64,000 nucleotides of DNA from Gossypium raimondii (Eukaryota; Streptophyta; Magnoliopsida; Malvales; Malvaceae): positions 51,679,733 through 51,743,732 of the forward strand of contig NC_068571.1 in NCBI RefSeq assembly GCF_025698545.1. The letters run 5' to 3'. This document shows, piece by piece, positions 1 to 11,639 of this stretch. Below the pieces are notes generated by a model. That model saw nothing but the letters and a program-made list of their open reading frames with translations. It did no database searches and was not told the origin of the DNA. The position numbers and the translations under genes were made by a program. Position 1 is the first letter of the stretch. Every line of letters starts with the position of its first letter.

Positions 1-140
1 CATCTACCAAGGTCACTTCTTACATGGATGAGTATGCAAATCTCAAGACTCCACACTTAGTCAATTGCCCATCTATGAGTACCTCAGATGCACAACTTTT
101 CATCAACTTCGGAGAGGTTATATCTCGAAACAGTGAGTGA
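1..140 (+). CDS. 3' end of an unrecognised gene (partial)
   Basis: The frame starting at base 3 is open from the window edge to a TGA at 138-140 and gives 45 residues ending in FGEVISRNSE. The residue mix (TSYMDEYANLKTPHLVNCPS) looks like ordinary globular protein. The other two + frames are interrupted early. AT-rich sequence that would suit a 3' UTR follows. I do not recognise the family and the 5' part lies outside the window, so it may be a last exon or only a chance open frame. Codon use is unremarkable. Confidence 0.4.
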   Translation, partial: STKVTSYMDEYANLKTPHLVNCPSMSTSDAQLFINFGEVISRNSE

Positions 141-362
141 AAGGAAGTCCAAAGTCGTCAAATTTAAAATCAAAATTAAAATATTTCATGAATGTGCATT
201 AGATGATTGAAAGATGAAAAAGATGATGGGAAATTGTGTATAAAGACTCTGGTAGACTGGTATCAATTATTGCAGCTTAGAGAGAAAAATAGCAAAAAGC
301 AACCCCAAAGATGCTAGCTAGTAATAGTACTACAAATTCATATGGTTGTATACTGTACTATA

Positions 363-689
363 TCAAATTATGGTAGTAATTTTTGGCTTTTTGTCTAAAG
401 TGGGACCTCTGGCATTTAACAACCAAGTTTCTGGCATGGTGGGGGAAAGGTGTTGGGTCTTGGGTGCTTTCAGCTCTGCATAAACCCCATTATATGTGTG
501 ACCAGCAATAATGCACTGATAAACCCTTAGCTGTGTTCTACCTCCGTAACTGGGCCTTATCGGTTCCATGTCTTTTAATAGGTAGCCATCGACTTGCTTT
601 AATGTCACCATCTTATTAACCTTGTTGGGGTTTGTGCCTTTGTCCCATAGGTGGAAACTTAATGTCTTAACCCGCCTAGGGTTTTCCCT
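363..689 (-). CDS. Possible terminal exon, unrecognised protein
   Basis: On the minus strand the frame is open from about 689 down to a TGA at 363-365. It gives about 108 residues, including TLSFHLWDKG, DGYLLKDMEP and VYQCIIAGHTYNGVYAEL. The composition is protein-like and a possible 3' splice site (TCTGTAAAG) lies at the upstream edge, where the frame is blocked by a stop. The YQ...I.GH...G pattern recalls the C-terminal IGGH region of SHI-related proteins only weakly and I do not assign it. No upstream exon was found. It could be a last exon, a gene fragment or a chance ORF. Confidence 0.25.
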   Translation of the reverse strand, partial: RENPRRVKTLSFHLWDKGTNPNKVNKMVTLKQVDGYLLKDMEPIRPSYGGRTQLRVYQCIIAGHTYNGVYAELKAPKTQHLSPTMPETWLLNARGPTLDKKPKITTII

Positions 690-1532
690 TTACAGATTGG
701 CACCTCAAAAGAATAATATGGTGAATTAAAAGATCCATCAAGCCGGTAGTATTCACTAGTCATCTTTAATTTGTTTATGGTACAAGTCATCATATGTTTG
801 ATGAAGGATTAAAACAAATACATGTAGAAGATTTCACATGGTAAAAGTTTAAAACTTCATGGCATTTAGAAGATCTCACATGGTAGCTGCCAGGATTTTA
901 GTAGCTCTTGTACTAAGAAAAAAAAGATTACATTATGCTTTTTACTAAAAATTGAGTAAATTAATCTTTAGAAGGTTAAAATTTTCATTTATTTTTAAGA
1001 GTAAAAATTTTTCACCTCAAAATGATATATGTGAAAATACTAAATTAAAGAGAGACAAAATTTATTTATTTTTCAAGTAAATAAAATAAAATTCAATTTA
1101 ACTCCTATGATTATCTTTTACCCACTTTTGCTCCTTTTCCTTCTGATTGGCAAATGTGCTCTACTTTAAAATGAATCATTCCACTGAACTCAAAAACAAG
1201 CTTCATTGTGTATAAATACAACAAACTAACAGGTTAATTCATGAAAGCTAGTTCAATTGATTTATAGCTAACAAATCAAACACATTGGAAATCAATTTCA
1301 AGAAATCAAAGTTTTGATTCAAAAAAACTTAGCTACCAATAGGAAAATGAAATCAACACTTCATTAGCATCATATGATCTCAAAAATGAAAACTACAGAC
1401 TGACAAAAAAATCCTTGTGGAGGCCAACAATTTCTTCTCTCTCTCTCTCTCTCTTTTTTTTCCATCAAATAAAGATTAACAAGGAGGAGCCAATCATAAA
1501 AAGTATATCAAACTCATGTAAAACTATAACAG

Positions 1533-2397
1533 TCAGTTATATTCACGTACATCAGCCAATGAAAAAGACCGCCAGTTAGAGAAATTCCGGCCACCACTCG
1601 ACGGTGATGAAGAAGGGGTAATACTAATACTGTTATTATACAAAGAAACCATTTTCGTTTGTGGGTGTAATGGAGGTAGTAATAACCTAGGACTGGAAGT
1701 TGAAGAAGAATCCTCACCAGCGCTTGAAAAACTATCAGTCTCAGAACCACTCATTGCAACAGCAAGTGCTAATGTGCTTTTACTTGAACTTATTGGTCTA
1801 ATGAACTTTTTGCTCCTGTTTTTATCCCATATATGATTGATTGCTAATAAATTTCTCCTTCTTCTAGTATAAGCATTTTCAGGTTTTGCTATGTCTTTAA
1901 TGGAGGAAGCTGATGATGCATCGACTAAACTCGTGTAAGACTTTGATTTTCCATTGTAGAAACTCGAGATGCTTCTCCTGCAAGAAAACCCAGACTTTTT
2001 TTAGCATATTAATCAATAAATTATAACAAAAGGAAAGATTTTTATTTTTGGTTTTTGGTTTTTTTTACCTCATAGGCAAGACCTGCTCAAGGGAATTCAT
2101 CATATCTAAAGGACCATTATAAGAGCTTTGAACTTCATTTTCCTCGCAATCACCACCGTCCGATGATATTCCGGATACCTCATCACTGTTCTTCCCGATC
2201 GAAGACGACGTCGTAGTAGACGACGAAACCCTCCAGTCATCCTCCTCCTCTTCAACCGCCGCCGTCTCCGCCAATAACAACTGCTTCGTTTCCTTAACCG
2301 GCGGCGGCGATTCGAATTTAGAACTATCGCAAGCGCAGTTCATTACCCGCCCGAACCCCGCCGATTCTATCCGTTCCAACGCGATCGACATGATCAA
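1533..2397 (-). CDS. OXIDATIVE STRESS 3 (OXS3)-like protein, two exons
   Basis: Exon 1 is 2069-2397 and exon 2 is 1533-1977, joined by a GT-AG intron (1978-2068) that splits an Arg codon. The product has 257 residues. The family core is clear: SSIGKNSDE at residues 65-73, then VQSSYNGPLDMMNSLEQVLP at about 89-108, followed after the intron by SISSFYNGKSKSYTSL, the KPENAYTRRRRNLL block and a C-terminal RNFSNWRSFSLADV. These are hallmarks of plant OXS3/O3L proteins, small nuclear proteins linked to tolerance of heavy metals and oxidative stress. A second in-frame ATG lies two codons after the first, and either could be the start. The N-terminal half is rich in Glu/Asp and Ser, as in relatives. 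The exact paralogue is not resolved. Confidence 0.9.
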
Positions 2398-2549
2398 AAT
2401 TCTTCAATCTTTCACCACCCAAAATAGCAAAAGGATCAAAAAGAAAGAAAACCCAAAGAAAAAATCGAATGAACAAACGTAAAGAAAAGCAGATATGAAT
2501 GAATGAAGGGATGGGGGTTGATTCGATTTGGGGATTTGTTTGTTTGTTG

Positions 2550-2566
2550 TTAATTATATATATAAA
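2550..2566 (-). promoter_or_regulatory. Probable TATA box of the OXS3-like gene
   Basis: Read on the minus strand, a TATATATA stretch lies about 155-165 bases before the start codon at 2397. That fits a TATA box plus a 5' UTR of roughly 120 bases. The assignment rests on position and sequence only. Confidence 0.35.
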
Positions 2567-2759
2567 TGGATTTATGAATTGAATTAAAGCAAGTGGGGGA
2601 CTCTTATCCTCATCCACTCATTGTCAGAAAAATTTCCTTTTTTTAAAACATATCGATTGAAAATAAAAATAAAAATTGGCTGGTTTCATCAGGTGTTTCC
2701 GTGTGCAGAATACCATGTCTGCAGTTGGCACCACATGTAAGAATTTTGATTTTATTCTA

Positions 2760-3123
2760 GTTTTAGTCCCTGTACTATGCTGAAATTAAAGATTTAGTCT
2801 CTATTTTAATTTAGGCCAAATTCTATAAGTTATCGATTTAGACTTCAATCATGATAAGACTATAACCATTATGTTCATCAAGCTAAATAATGTTGTCTCT
2901 AAAATCTTATACAACAAATATCTTATCACATTTATAATGTCATGTCAATGTTCTATTTTTACATAATACTCACAGAAACAGTTACGCTATTTTAATTAAT
3001 AGATTTAACAACTACTGTTTGAGCAAAGATTGAAATTTCAAATTTTAAAGAGCATAGGGATCGAAAATGATCAAATTGGAGATTAGAGACCAAATTCGCA
3101 CCTTATGCATAGTACGAGACTAA
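2760..3123. repeat. Inverted-repeat (MITE-like) element
   Basis: The left end reads TTTTAGTCCCTGTACTATGC and the right end carries its imperfect reverse complement (TTATGCATAGTACGAGACTAA). The interior is AT-rich and non-coding and contains phrases such as 'gattagagaccaaatt' that recur in this window's other TIR repeats. No clean target duplication was found, so the borders are approximate. The element lies about 200 bases upstream of the OXS3-like promoter. Confidence 0.5.
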
Positions 3124-4144
3124 TAATAATATTTAACCTAACAGATTTAACTACTATTGTTTGAGTTAGGGTTTAAATTTCAAAATTCAAAAAAAAATAT
3201 AGAGAAAAATGTTGATCAAATTAGAATACATAAACTAATTTTGAAATTCCGATTCAACAGAATCTGATGACATTGTTAGTAGCTACAATTAAAACGATGA
3301 AGTGATTTTTCTGAAAACAAACTTAAGTATTCAACTAACATATAAATTTATTCTTGGTTCAGCATGGAAGATTGGATTTTTACTTTATCTTGACTTGACC
3401 ATGTGATCGAATAATAATATTCACATAATCATTTTAATGGTAGAAACGAACAATGTTATCGGTTTGGACCCAATAATAAGATTATAAAATACAAGGACCA
3501 AATTATGTGAAACAAAAATCTAAGAATCAAATTGCATCATAGTAGAGTGACTAAAATCGAAATTAGACCAAAATCTCAATTATTGATTAATTATTTATCT
3601 AATAAAAAGATTTGAGGATATATACATATAAGAAAAAAAAGTGATAAAATCAAAACAAATAAAAACTGCATTAATTGAAAGATTATTGGTGATGTGCGTG
3701 CCACGTGGAATAGTATTAAGAAACAAGGTGGTGGATATGGATATATATGACGTGGCAATGATGAGGGTCTTTGGGCATGGCGAGCCTTATCCATATTTGG
3801 GGGACCACGCGTTTAACCTTTTTTTTAATAATAATTTTTTAATTTAATTTAATTTAATTTATTGTGTATGGAAGGGGGGGAAGGGATTGGATAAGAATAT
3901 AGAAAAGATGATTGTCTCCCTTATGTCTAATCTCCTTTTTGATAAGAACATTTGCAATCAATTGCTTTAAGGATTTGGTTTAGATATACTTAATAATTCC
4001 TTTAGTCCTTATTTTTATTAATTAAATTGAATTAAATAATTATTTTAAAATTTTAATTTAATCCTTAAAGTTTTTTTTTATATTCAGTAAGAAAAATTAT
4101 TTACTGTGGATAGTGATGCATATGATCTATTTCTCTCAATCATC
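3124..4144. other. Intergenic, AT-rich, with G-box motif
   Basis: No coding sequence is supported. A palindromic CCACGTGG lies at 3701-3708 and a GACGTGGC at about 3749, inside a less AT-rich patch (3690-3810). It is about 1.2 kb upstream of the OXS3-like gene and could be distal regulatory sequence or part of an old insertion. Confidence 0.3.
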
Positions 4145-4528
4145 GTTCTCATTAGACCTGTCCATGGGTCGGGCTCGGAAAAAAATTTCGGGCCAGCCTC
4201 CTAGGCCCGGGCCCGGCCCGACCCGAATTATGGGCCTGAAATTTTGCCCAAGCCCGGCCTGGGAAAAATATCATAATCCCGAGCTCGGCCCGGCCCATTT
4301 TTAATAAACATTAAAAAATTATTTTAAAAATAAAAAAATAAAAGAATATTTTAAAAGTATTTAAAAATTAAAAATTAAAAAATAAAAATAAAAATATATA
4401 ATTATTATATTCGGGCCTCAACGGGTCTCATTTTTTTGCCCAAGCCCATATTTCGGGCCTATATTTTTACCCAAACCCTCCCATATTTCGGGCGGGCCGC
4501 CCGGCCCATGGACAGGTCTAGTTCTCAT
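4145..4528. mobile_element. hAT-type MITE with GC-rich ends and 8-bp TSD
   Basis: The element body is 4153-4520, flanked by a perfect 8-bp duplication GTTCTCAT (4145-4152 and 4521-4528). The ends are inverted repeats starting TAGACCTGTCCATGGGTCGG, and each end is a dense GGGCC/GGCCC tract. The middle (about 4300-4410) is nearly pure A/T. It has no transposase. The 8-bp duplication and TAG..CTA-type ends fit a non-autonomous hAT element. A related copy lies at 45913-46260. Confidence 0.85.
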
Positions 4529-5566
4529 CCATTCCATAGTATCAATTCTACATGCAATTCGTTTTGGGTTATGTTGAATTAACGGAGGGATCAATTGGAC
4601 ATATATAATTAGGATTCAAATAATTTGTGATAAGTTTTGATTCTTCGTCTATTAAGTGCGATATCATTTGATTATGGATTCATTCAATTAAAGTATCATG
4701 CCTGAACTCTCGCTTATTATATACCATTACGAAAGTAACCTATAGATACTTGACAAATAACCTTGTCATAAGTGTGTTATTCCTACAATATATGTTTTAT
4801 CTCTTTGGGTTAAATATGTTCATCCAATGTGATCTTATTGTATCTCATGGTAATTATTACATCTTATTTCACTTTTTCATCTATCATGTAATGTTAATAA
4901 GAGGATATAATTTACCTTTAATTAGGCTACTAATTTTACTATTGTAAATGAAGTTATGTCATATAGAAGTCGTATACCCAATGTATCGACTTTTGATTCT
5001 TTAGTTATTTGAACTTAGGCTTTTAATACATTAAGGTAAGTCACATTATGAATGTCACAAGTGAATTATTCCATAAATGAATTTAGGATTAATTTCACTT
5101 GGGTCTGGCCCAATGTATTGTCAATATAAACAATTACATCTTTATCTCTATCTTTTGGGAGTTAACTACTTTGATAACCAAAATAAATTATCTCCCTAAT
5201 TTGATTTGATAGATGACATAATAGTCTCTTAACCAATTTGCTCAATTTCAATTCATTAGACTACAAACTTTTTAGATTACCTACTAATATAAGTTGTCTT
5301 CTCGCATTACGATTTAACCACATAATTCAACTTAATATTAGTTAAATGTTAAGTACTCAATGAACCCAATTAGCTTACATTTTGCTTTGTATGCAAAAAT
5401 TGTTAAGGATAAATACAAACAATATCGATGTGAATGATTTAATTTTATTAAACAAATTTATTAAAAAAAATTAAAAGTACAAATGACAAATAAATACAAA
5501 TAAAATTGCCTTCACTAATAGCCTGTGCCATATAAGAAATGCCTCAATGTGCAACATTTATGTTAC
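4529..5566. other. Intergenic, no gene seen
   Basis: AT-rich sequence with only short chance ORFs (for example 4750-4947). I see no recognisable protein, RNA or clear repeat structure. Confidence 0.4.
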
Positions 5567-7482
5567 TTAGAGTTAGGGTGCGTTTGTTTGCTATAAAATG
5601 GTTTCCGGAAAACATTTTACACCATTTCCAGTGTTTGTTTGGGGGAAAATGAAATCCTTTAGTAAAACATTTTCCAAAACACGGTAAAATCAAACCCATT
5701 CATCCGAAAAATGTCTTACGGCTTCAAAATCGGTAAGACATTTTCCATTTTTCTCTAAGCAGACATTTTCCATTCTCTTCTAAGCAGTAGACATTTTTCA
5801 TTTCTCAAAGCTTCCGCCTCTCCTCCTCATCTCTGCCTCGCCATCTCTGTCTCTCAGCTTCATCTTCCTTCTCCATCTCTCTGCTTCATAGATCTGTCGG
5901 TGAGTCACCCAAAAGCTTCAAGTTTTTATGAAATTGGTGGTTTTTGCTGGATTTTCCAGAAATTGGAAAAATGATGAAAACTCATCATCTTCTTCCCTAC
6001 ACCACTCGACCCCCACTTCTTCACTAAAGGGAAGCTTTCCCTTTTAATTTTCTTGCTATTTTCACTATAAAAATCTCAACATTTCTACCTTTAAAGCTTC
6101 AGTTAGTAGATGCGATTGACCCGATTCATTTATTAAGTACATGATTATAAATCTTGCTTATTTTTGCTGAATTACAATGATATCGGTATTTCTGCAACAG
6201 GTTTCTTTTGTTTCTTCCTTTTGATTTCGAGTTTTGATCCTTTGCCTTGAGATAGTGAATCTTTTTTCGAAGGATGCTTTGGGTTCATTTAAAATGCATG
6301 AAAAAGGCAGATGAAATACCAAGAAATTCTTGGTGACAGTTTATATTACTAGGATTTGGATTTTGTGTTTCTAGTGTTTGCCCTTTTTTGAGTGGAATTG
6401 TTATAGCTTTGATTCCAATTTTAGAGACCAGATAAGAAGAGAAAATGGAGAGAAAAAGAAGAATATTTGGTATTTTTTCTTTCATGAGAAGTTGTGAATA
6501 CACTTGATAAACAGTGCATGTTTTAGCTCTTCTCTCAATTATAATAGCTTTTACCTTCAACTGTTTCCTTATACCATCTTGCTTCGTTGTTTCCTTCTTA
6601 CCTACTAGTTTCACGACACTCTTCTTGATTTCCACTAAAGCAAAAAGATGGTCAAGCAACCAATATGTTTACATACAGAGAAAAAGAAAATCAGGAATTT
6701 CTCCATTTCAATTACCCTCCCCTTCTACAAACTCTGAATCACAACTGATTAGGGACCTGCCTCGGATAGAGTATTCGACTCCTGGGTGGTTCTGGACCGC
6801 CTGGAGCTTCCTTCACCACCCATGTCTTTCACCTTCTTTCGCCTACTTTTCTTTGAGTCTTTTGTGGTTGTCTCGGTTGTTTGGCTTGCATATAGGATAG
6901 TAATCGTATACTTAATAAGCATGTAGCAGATTAGTAGCGTCCTATGTGGAGATTTTAGCTTCACCAGTGGTGCACTAAATAATCCTTTTTTTTCATGGAG
7001 ACAATAGATTCTTTTATGTTAAGCATACTAGCAAATAGTGTATTCCATTGCAATTCCTCCTAGGCTCCTGCTAATGAATGATATGGATGTTTGAGTTATG
7101 CTAATTAACTTTCAGATGCAGTTTATCCTGAGGTGCTTAATGTTTGAGAATGAATGTTAAGCAATATTATTTGTTTAGTTATTTCAAGGATATCATACTT
7201 TTTTGTAGGGCTATTGAGCACCCAACTTTTTCAGCACTTACAAGACCACTGTGTGATCTGTATTCACTTATTCCTCCTCTTCTAGTTGTAACGCATAAGA
7301 AACTCAGGGTATGTAGATGTTTTTGTAGTTTATGATATTCTGAATGCCGTGGGTCTTATTTACTGGAATAAATTGTTAATGCTTTTAGTCCTTTGCATTA
7401 TAATTGATTCCATGGTTTAGTTTTAGCATTGAGTTAATGGATTAAAAAGAAGTATTGAGGTGATTCTCCTTTGCAGTTTAAC

Positions 7483-7695
7483 ATGGGGAATGATGTGTTG
7501 TCTTTTGGTGATTTGAATGTTTATGGAAGTTGAGTTCTTCTAGTAATGAGTTTGAGAGCTTTAATAGAGGTAATAAAGGGAAATCTGCTGGTTTTTATGG
7601 TGTTGAAGATTGGGGTGAAACGGTGGCATTGATCCATTGCCTTCTGATTATGGATTAGGCTCAGGAGTTGCAATGGGCAAGCACTAGGTTTAAAG
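7483..7695 (+). pseudogene. Broken coding start captured inside the hAT-like element
   Basis: After an acceptor-like TTTGCAG at 7470-7476 there is an ATG at 7483 followed by MGNDVLSFGDLNVYGS. A frame change leads to NEFESFNRGNKGKSAGFYG and VEDWGETV, and a second change to IDPLPSDYGLGSGVAMGKH. Each segment reads like real protein, yet no single frame stays open, so two indels are needed. A further protein-like piece (about 7205-7300: IEHPTFSALTRPLCDLYSLI) lies upstream. I do not recognise the source gene. Confidence 0.5.
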
Positions 7696-8037
7696 GCAAT
7701 TAGGATTTTATTGATGTGCATGTATAAGTTTTTTAACTAATGTCTGGTTCATCATTTTTTGCTGCAGTGAAATTTATGCTAATGTATAAGAGACTTTATG
7801 CTTGAGATTTTGGACTCGTTTTCATATGCCAATTGTTTGTGAAATGAGTTGGTAACATGCTAAACATGTTTAAGAGCATGTAGGAGACCATTAGCATATC
7901 TTGAAATTCTATTTGTTTGAGTTACTCCATCAACAAATTTTTCATCTTTCATCCAAATCCTCAAATTTGCACCTAATAATATATTGATTTTTAAATGAAT
8001 TCCATTCAAATTCTTGATTAAATATATAATGAGGGAT

Positions 8038-8063
8038 TAATTAATTAATTAATTAATTAATTA
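8038..8063. repeat. (TTAA)n simple repeat
   Basis: Six to seven copies of TTAA/ATTA in tandem, inside the right part of the hAT-like element. Confidence 0.85.
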
Positions 8064-8419
8064 TACGGAAAGATAACCTAATAATATATAACAAAATCTT
8101 GCACCAATCAAACTCATGATTCAACACATTAGTTACAATTCTTTCACAATTTCCTACAAGAAAACTCATTTTCATGCTTTCATTTTAAGTGGTACTTTCA
8201 AAAAAATTATATATGTAAAAACAATTTATTAATATATATTAATATATGTAAAAACAACTTTTAGGAAAATGTTTTCGGAAATCGCCAAAGCAATGAGAAT
8301 ATATTTTACAGATTTACCAAACACCAGAAAATATTTTCCAGTAAATCATTTTACAGAAAAGTAAAACATTTTTCAGAAATCATTTTACTGCCAAACAAAC
8401 AGACCCTTAATTTGAGTTT

Positions 8420-9585
8420 AGCACGTGACATTCTTTAATCATTCGATATTTGTTTTCTTTTTAGGGGAGAGCTAACGTAGAGTCTTTCTTGTAAAAAAAA
8501 AAATGATATCTAAAAAAATATTAGTACAAATTAATTTACTTGGGTATAACAACAATATTTTTATTGTGAAATTAACCAAAATCATTGAAAAATCAAATTA
8601 AAAAGATATTTTTTATTTTCATATAAATGCTAAATTAAAAATTTTGATAAAGCATTATTAATATATATTTATCTAGAAATAAAGGAAAAAGTCAGCTGGA
8701 ACTCAGTTATAGTAGGCGGCTTGCTTGAGGCACGCACCGGCCAATATGTTTAATACTAATTTAATTTGTAATTAATAATTATAAAAAAAAGGAAGACGGT
8801 AAAATTTATTATTATTTTTTCGGGCACTGACGGGTGACGGTTAAGTTTAAAATCAATTGCATTAACGTCTTATTCTTTTGTCCGTCACGTGGTGATGAGT
8901 CACAGACTCACAGTCGATGTACGTTTACCCTATTCACAAAATGTAATAGTCACGCGCATTAATAGTCAATTTCTTAATAAATGTTGAATCAACAAAATAT
9001 TATCATTTGATATTCTTAAATTTTTAGTATTTAATTTAAATTTTAGGAATGATTTATTGAAAGTTAATTATTCGTATAATTAAATTTGAATTTTATGATT
9101 TTGTTAATAAAATAAAATTAGTATTAATAACGAATTTGTTTAATTTTAATTTGTTTAATATTATTAGTTAATTATGTATTTTATCAAATCAACTCTATAA
9201 TTCAAATTAAATAATAAAATTAATATTATTATCTTTGAATACTAAAGTATATGTTTTTAATTAAATATTTATATTAAATTGAACTATAAATATCAAGTAA
9301 TTAATAATTATTTTAGAAAATGTCATATCAACATTAATATGTATAAATATAATATTAATGTAATAATTATGAATATCGGCCTATGGGAAAATTTTCCCTT
9401 CATAGGTGACAAAAGGAATAGAAGCAGCCACCTTTGATATTTAAAAAATAAAAATAAAATAAGTTCCCAAATCCCCAAACATTCTTTAAAATTTAAAGGT
9501 TATCTTCTTCATATATTATCAAACACCAAACATCTTATCCACTAAGGGATCTCCGTCCACATCAAACATTCTCTTTTTCGTATAA

Positions 9586-9624
<39 letters not shown>

Positions 9625-10189
9625 TCAAATAGAATATGAAAAAATAAAAATAAAATGAAACGTATTTAAAACACTATATTTATTATATAAACTATTTGGT
9701 TGTTCCATGTTAAATAAGAGAATATTAGATGATTGAGTCTTTAATTCGATTGGTATCAGTATAATTGTCAATGAATGAGGACGTGGGTTTAAGTGTACTG
9801 AAGCGCATTATCCTTCTATTTATAGGCCGAGAATGGACTATGAATACTTGTAGGCATTGTGTATTGAGTTTGACAAAAAGGATCAAGAGAGAAAAGAAAG
9901 TAATAAAGTAAAAAGGAAATTATTTGATATATCGTTTATAGAGTTTTTAAGACCTTAATAAGTGAATTGAAGGTTTTACAAGTGTATTATAAGGTATAGT
10001 AAAAAATTAAAAAAATATATATAAGTAAATTGAACACGTATCATACTCTCAACCCGTTCGTGGAGTCTAGAAAACTTCAGGCGATATGTCAAATGATTAC
10101 CCTAAAGTAGAATACTAAAAGTTTTTACATATTAATATTTATATAGTTAATTTAAGAGCAATTAAAATTGGATCAACTAAAAATTCTTA
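8420..10189. other. Intergenic; less AT-rich patch with G-box near 8.9 kb
   Basis: No coding region is supported. Between about 8690 and 8950 the base composition is more balanced and a CACGTG hexamer lies at 8886-8891, next to the ABRE-like GTCACGTGG. The rest is AT-rich filler. A (TAA)n microsatellite is listed separately. Confidence 0.35.
9587..9623. repeat. (TAA)n microsatellite
   Basis: About twelve tandem copies of AAT/TAA, uninterrupted. Confidence 0.9.
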
Positions 10190-10620
10190 GGGTAAACTAC
10201 ACCATTAGTCACTAAACTACGGGTAAGTTTTCGTTTTGGTCACTTAACTAAAAACAATTACAAATTGGTCATTGAACTATTCAAAAGTTTTCATTTGAAT
10301 CATCAGGTTATTAAAATCGATGCTATATAGTATTCTCTGCTCGCACTGACTGTAACAATCGAAAGCTCTCTTTCTCTTCAAACAACTATTTTTCTTTTAT
10401 CTCTAACACTAATCATTAAATTAACTTAAATCTAAGATATGTTCTCTTACTCATCAATGGGTATTGATCTATTGTACCAATCGCCAAATCGTTACTTAAA
10501 ACACACTAATAAAACTTTTAAAAAAAATTAACATCCCAATAACTGAAATAAAAACTTTTAAATAATATAATGATTTAAATAAAAATTTTCGAATAACTTA
10601 GCGACAACATCAAAACTTAC
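10190..10620. mobile_element. MITE, 'GGGTAAACTAC' family (copy 1)
   Basis: It starts AGGGTAAACTACACCATTAG, followed by the 'tcactaaactacgggtaagttttcgttttggtcacttaac' block typical of this family. The interior (TCTCTAACAC...AATCTAAGATATGTTC...TCATCAATGGGTATTGATC) matches the interiors of 27580-28005 and, reversed, of 11640-12150 and 42400-42856. The right border is unclear. No ORF. Confidence 0.55.
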
Positions 10621-11639
10621 GCATACTACCCGTTGAAAACCTCCTTTGCTGATAATAGAGGGACACGGTGTAAAGAAGATAAGAGAAACCCTCTTTAAGG
10701 AAACAACAAATACATATATACATTAATGTATTATTATGTGGACATTTAATGTGATTTGATTAGACTTTGTATTTATTTATTCTTATTTTTTTTGAATTTA
10801 ATAATCTTCAACATATGTTTTAATTATAATTTATTTCTTATGCTTTTGGTACATTTCAAAACTTAATTTTAGTTTTATTTTGATAATTTAGTCATTTGAT
10901 TTGAAGAAAACGTCTATTCGCTCTCCACGTATGTAATATTATATATTAATTTTATTATTATTTTAAAGATACCGTCTAATTCAATTTAATGGTAGTCATT
11001 TGACAATATTATCAACTGGACTTCGATTATTAAAATAAAAATTAAAATTTTGAAAGTTAAAGTAGGACTAAGTTTCAAATGACAAAGAGTACAAGGACTA
11101 AAAGCAAAATAAGACCATGTTATAAGCCGTACTTAAAATTTATATATTCGACCCACAAAAGATTTATCCTAAATTGGTAGAATTGCATTTGAAAACCTTC
11201 TAAAAACGCTGTAGTCTTTTATCCACGTCCACATTTTCCATTTAAACCAAATGAAAAATATGAGAACTGCAAAGTAACTTTCTTCTCTTTTCTTTCCCTA
11301 ATAAAAGAATGGTTGAATTAATTATAGAAATTAATTACAGTACAGCAACAGCATTAACAGCTAAGTGTCGTCATCCTTACAGCTATGATTTAAATTAAGT
11401 TAATTTATTTTATATATTTTTAAAAAAATTCAGTGGTTTGCTTTACAAAACACGAAGTGGTGGGTGGAATCAATCAAAGTGTCTATTTTTGTCTCCCGAC
11501 ATTGAAACCCTTTTGCTTCACTCTCTTCAACCAAAAATCACTTTAGTTGCAAATTAATGGTAAAGTTTGGATAATATGAGCGAAACAAAATCACTTATTT
11601 TCATATAAATTAAATTATATATTGTATAAAAAATAAAGA
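10621..11639. other. Intergenic with possible orphan promoter-like patch
   Basis: From 10860 to 11110 there is an old TIR-type repeat ('tacaaggactaaaagcaaaataagacc'). From about 11210 to 11560 the sequence is less repetitive and has pyrimidine-rich runs (CTCCCGACATTGAAACCC, TTGCTTCACTCTCTTCAACC) reminiscent of a plant 5' UTR. No open frame follows in either direction. Confidence 0.3.

Larger units (their letters stand above)
5575..8407. mobile_element. 2.8-kb hAT-like non-autonomous element carrying gene debris
   Basis: The ends are inverted: the left starts AGGGTGCGTTTGTTTG and the right, reverse-complemented, reads AGGGTCTGTTTGTTTGG. Subterminal blocks repeat the motif AAAACATTTT/GGAAAAT many times in inverted orientation, as in hAT-related elements with the 'GTTTGTTTGG' end. 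No exact target duplication was found; TTAGAGTT (5567-5574) and TTTGAGTT (8411-8418) match 7 of 8 but sit 3 bases off the right end. The inside (about 5800-7750) is not transposase. It looks like a 5' UTR with a donor-like GTGAGTC, introns and a broken coding start. Status as a gene-capturing element is inferred. Confidence 0.6.

Noticed and set aside
6285-6900. Two overlapping ORFs of 124 and 128 codons on opposite strands
   Set aside because: Both lie in the non-coding interior of the hAT-like element and neither resembles a known protein. Likely chance ORFs in intron-like DNA.
9587-9623. CRISPR-like or satellite array
   Set aside because: It is a plain trinucleotide microsatellite, and no spaced repeat array exists in the window.
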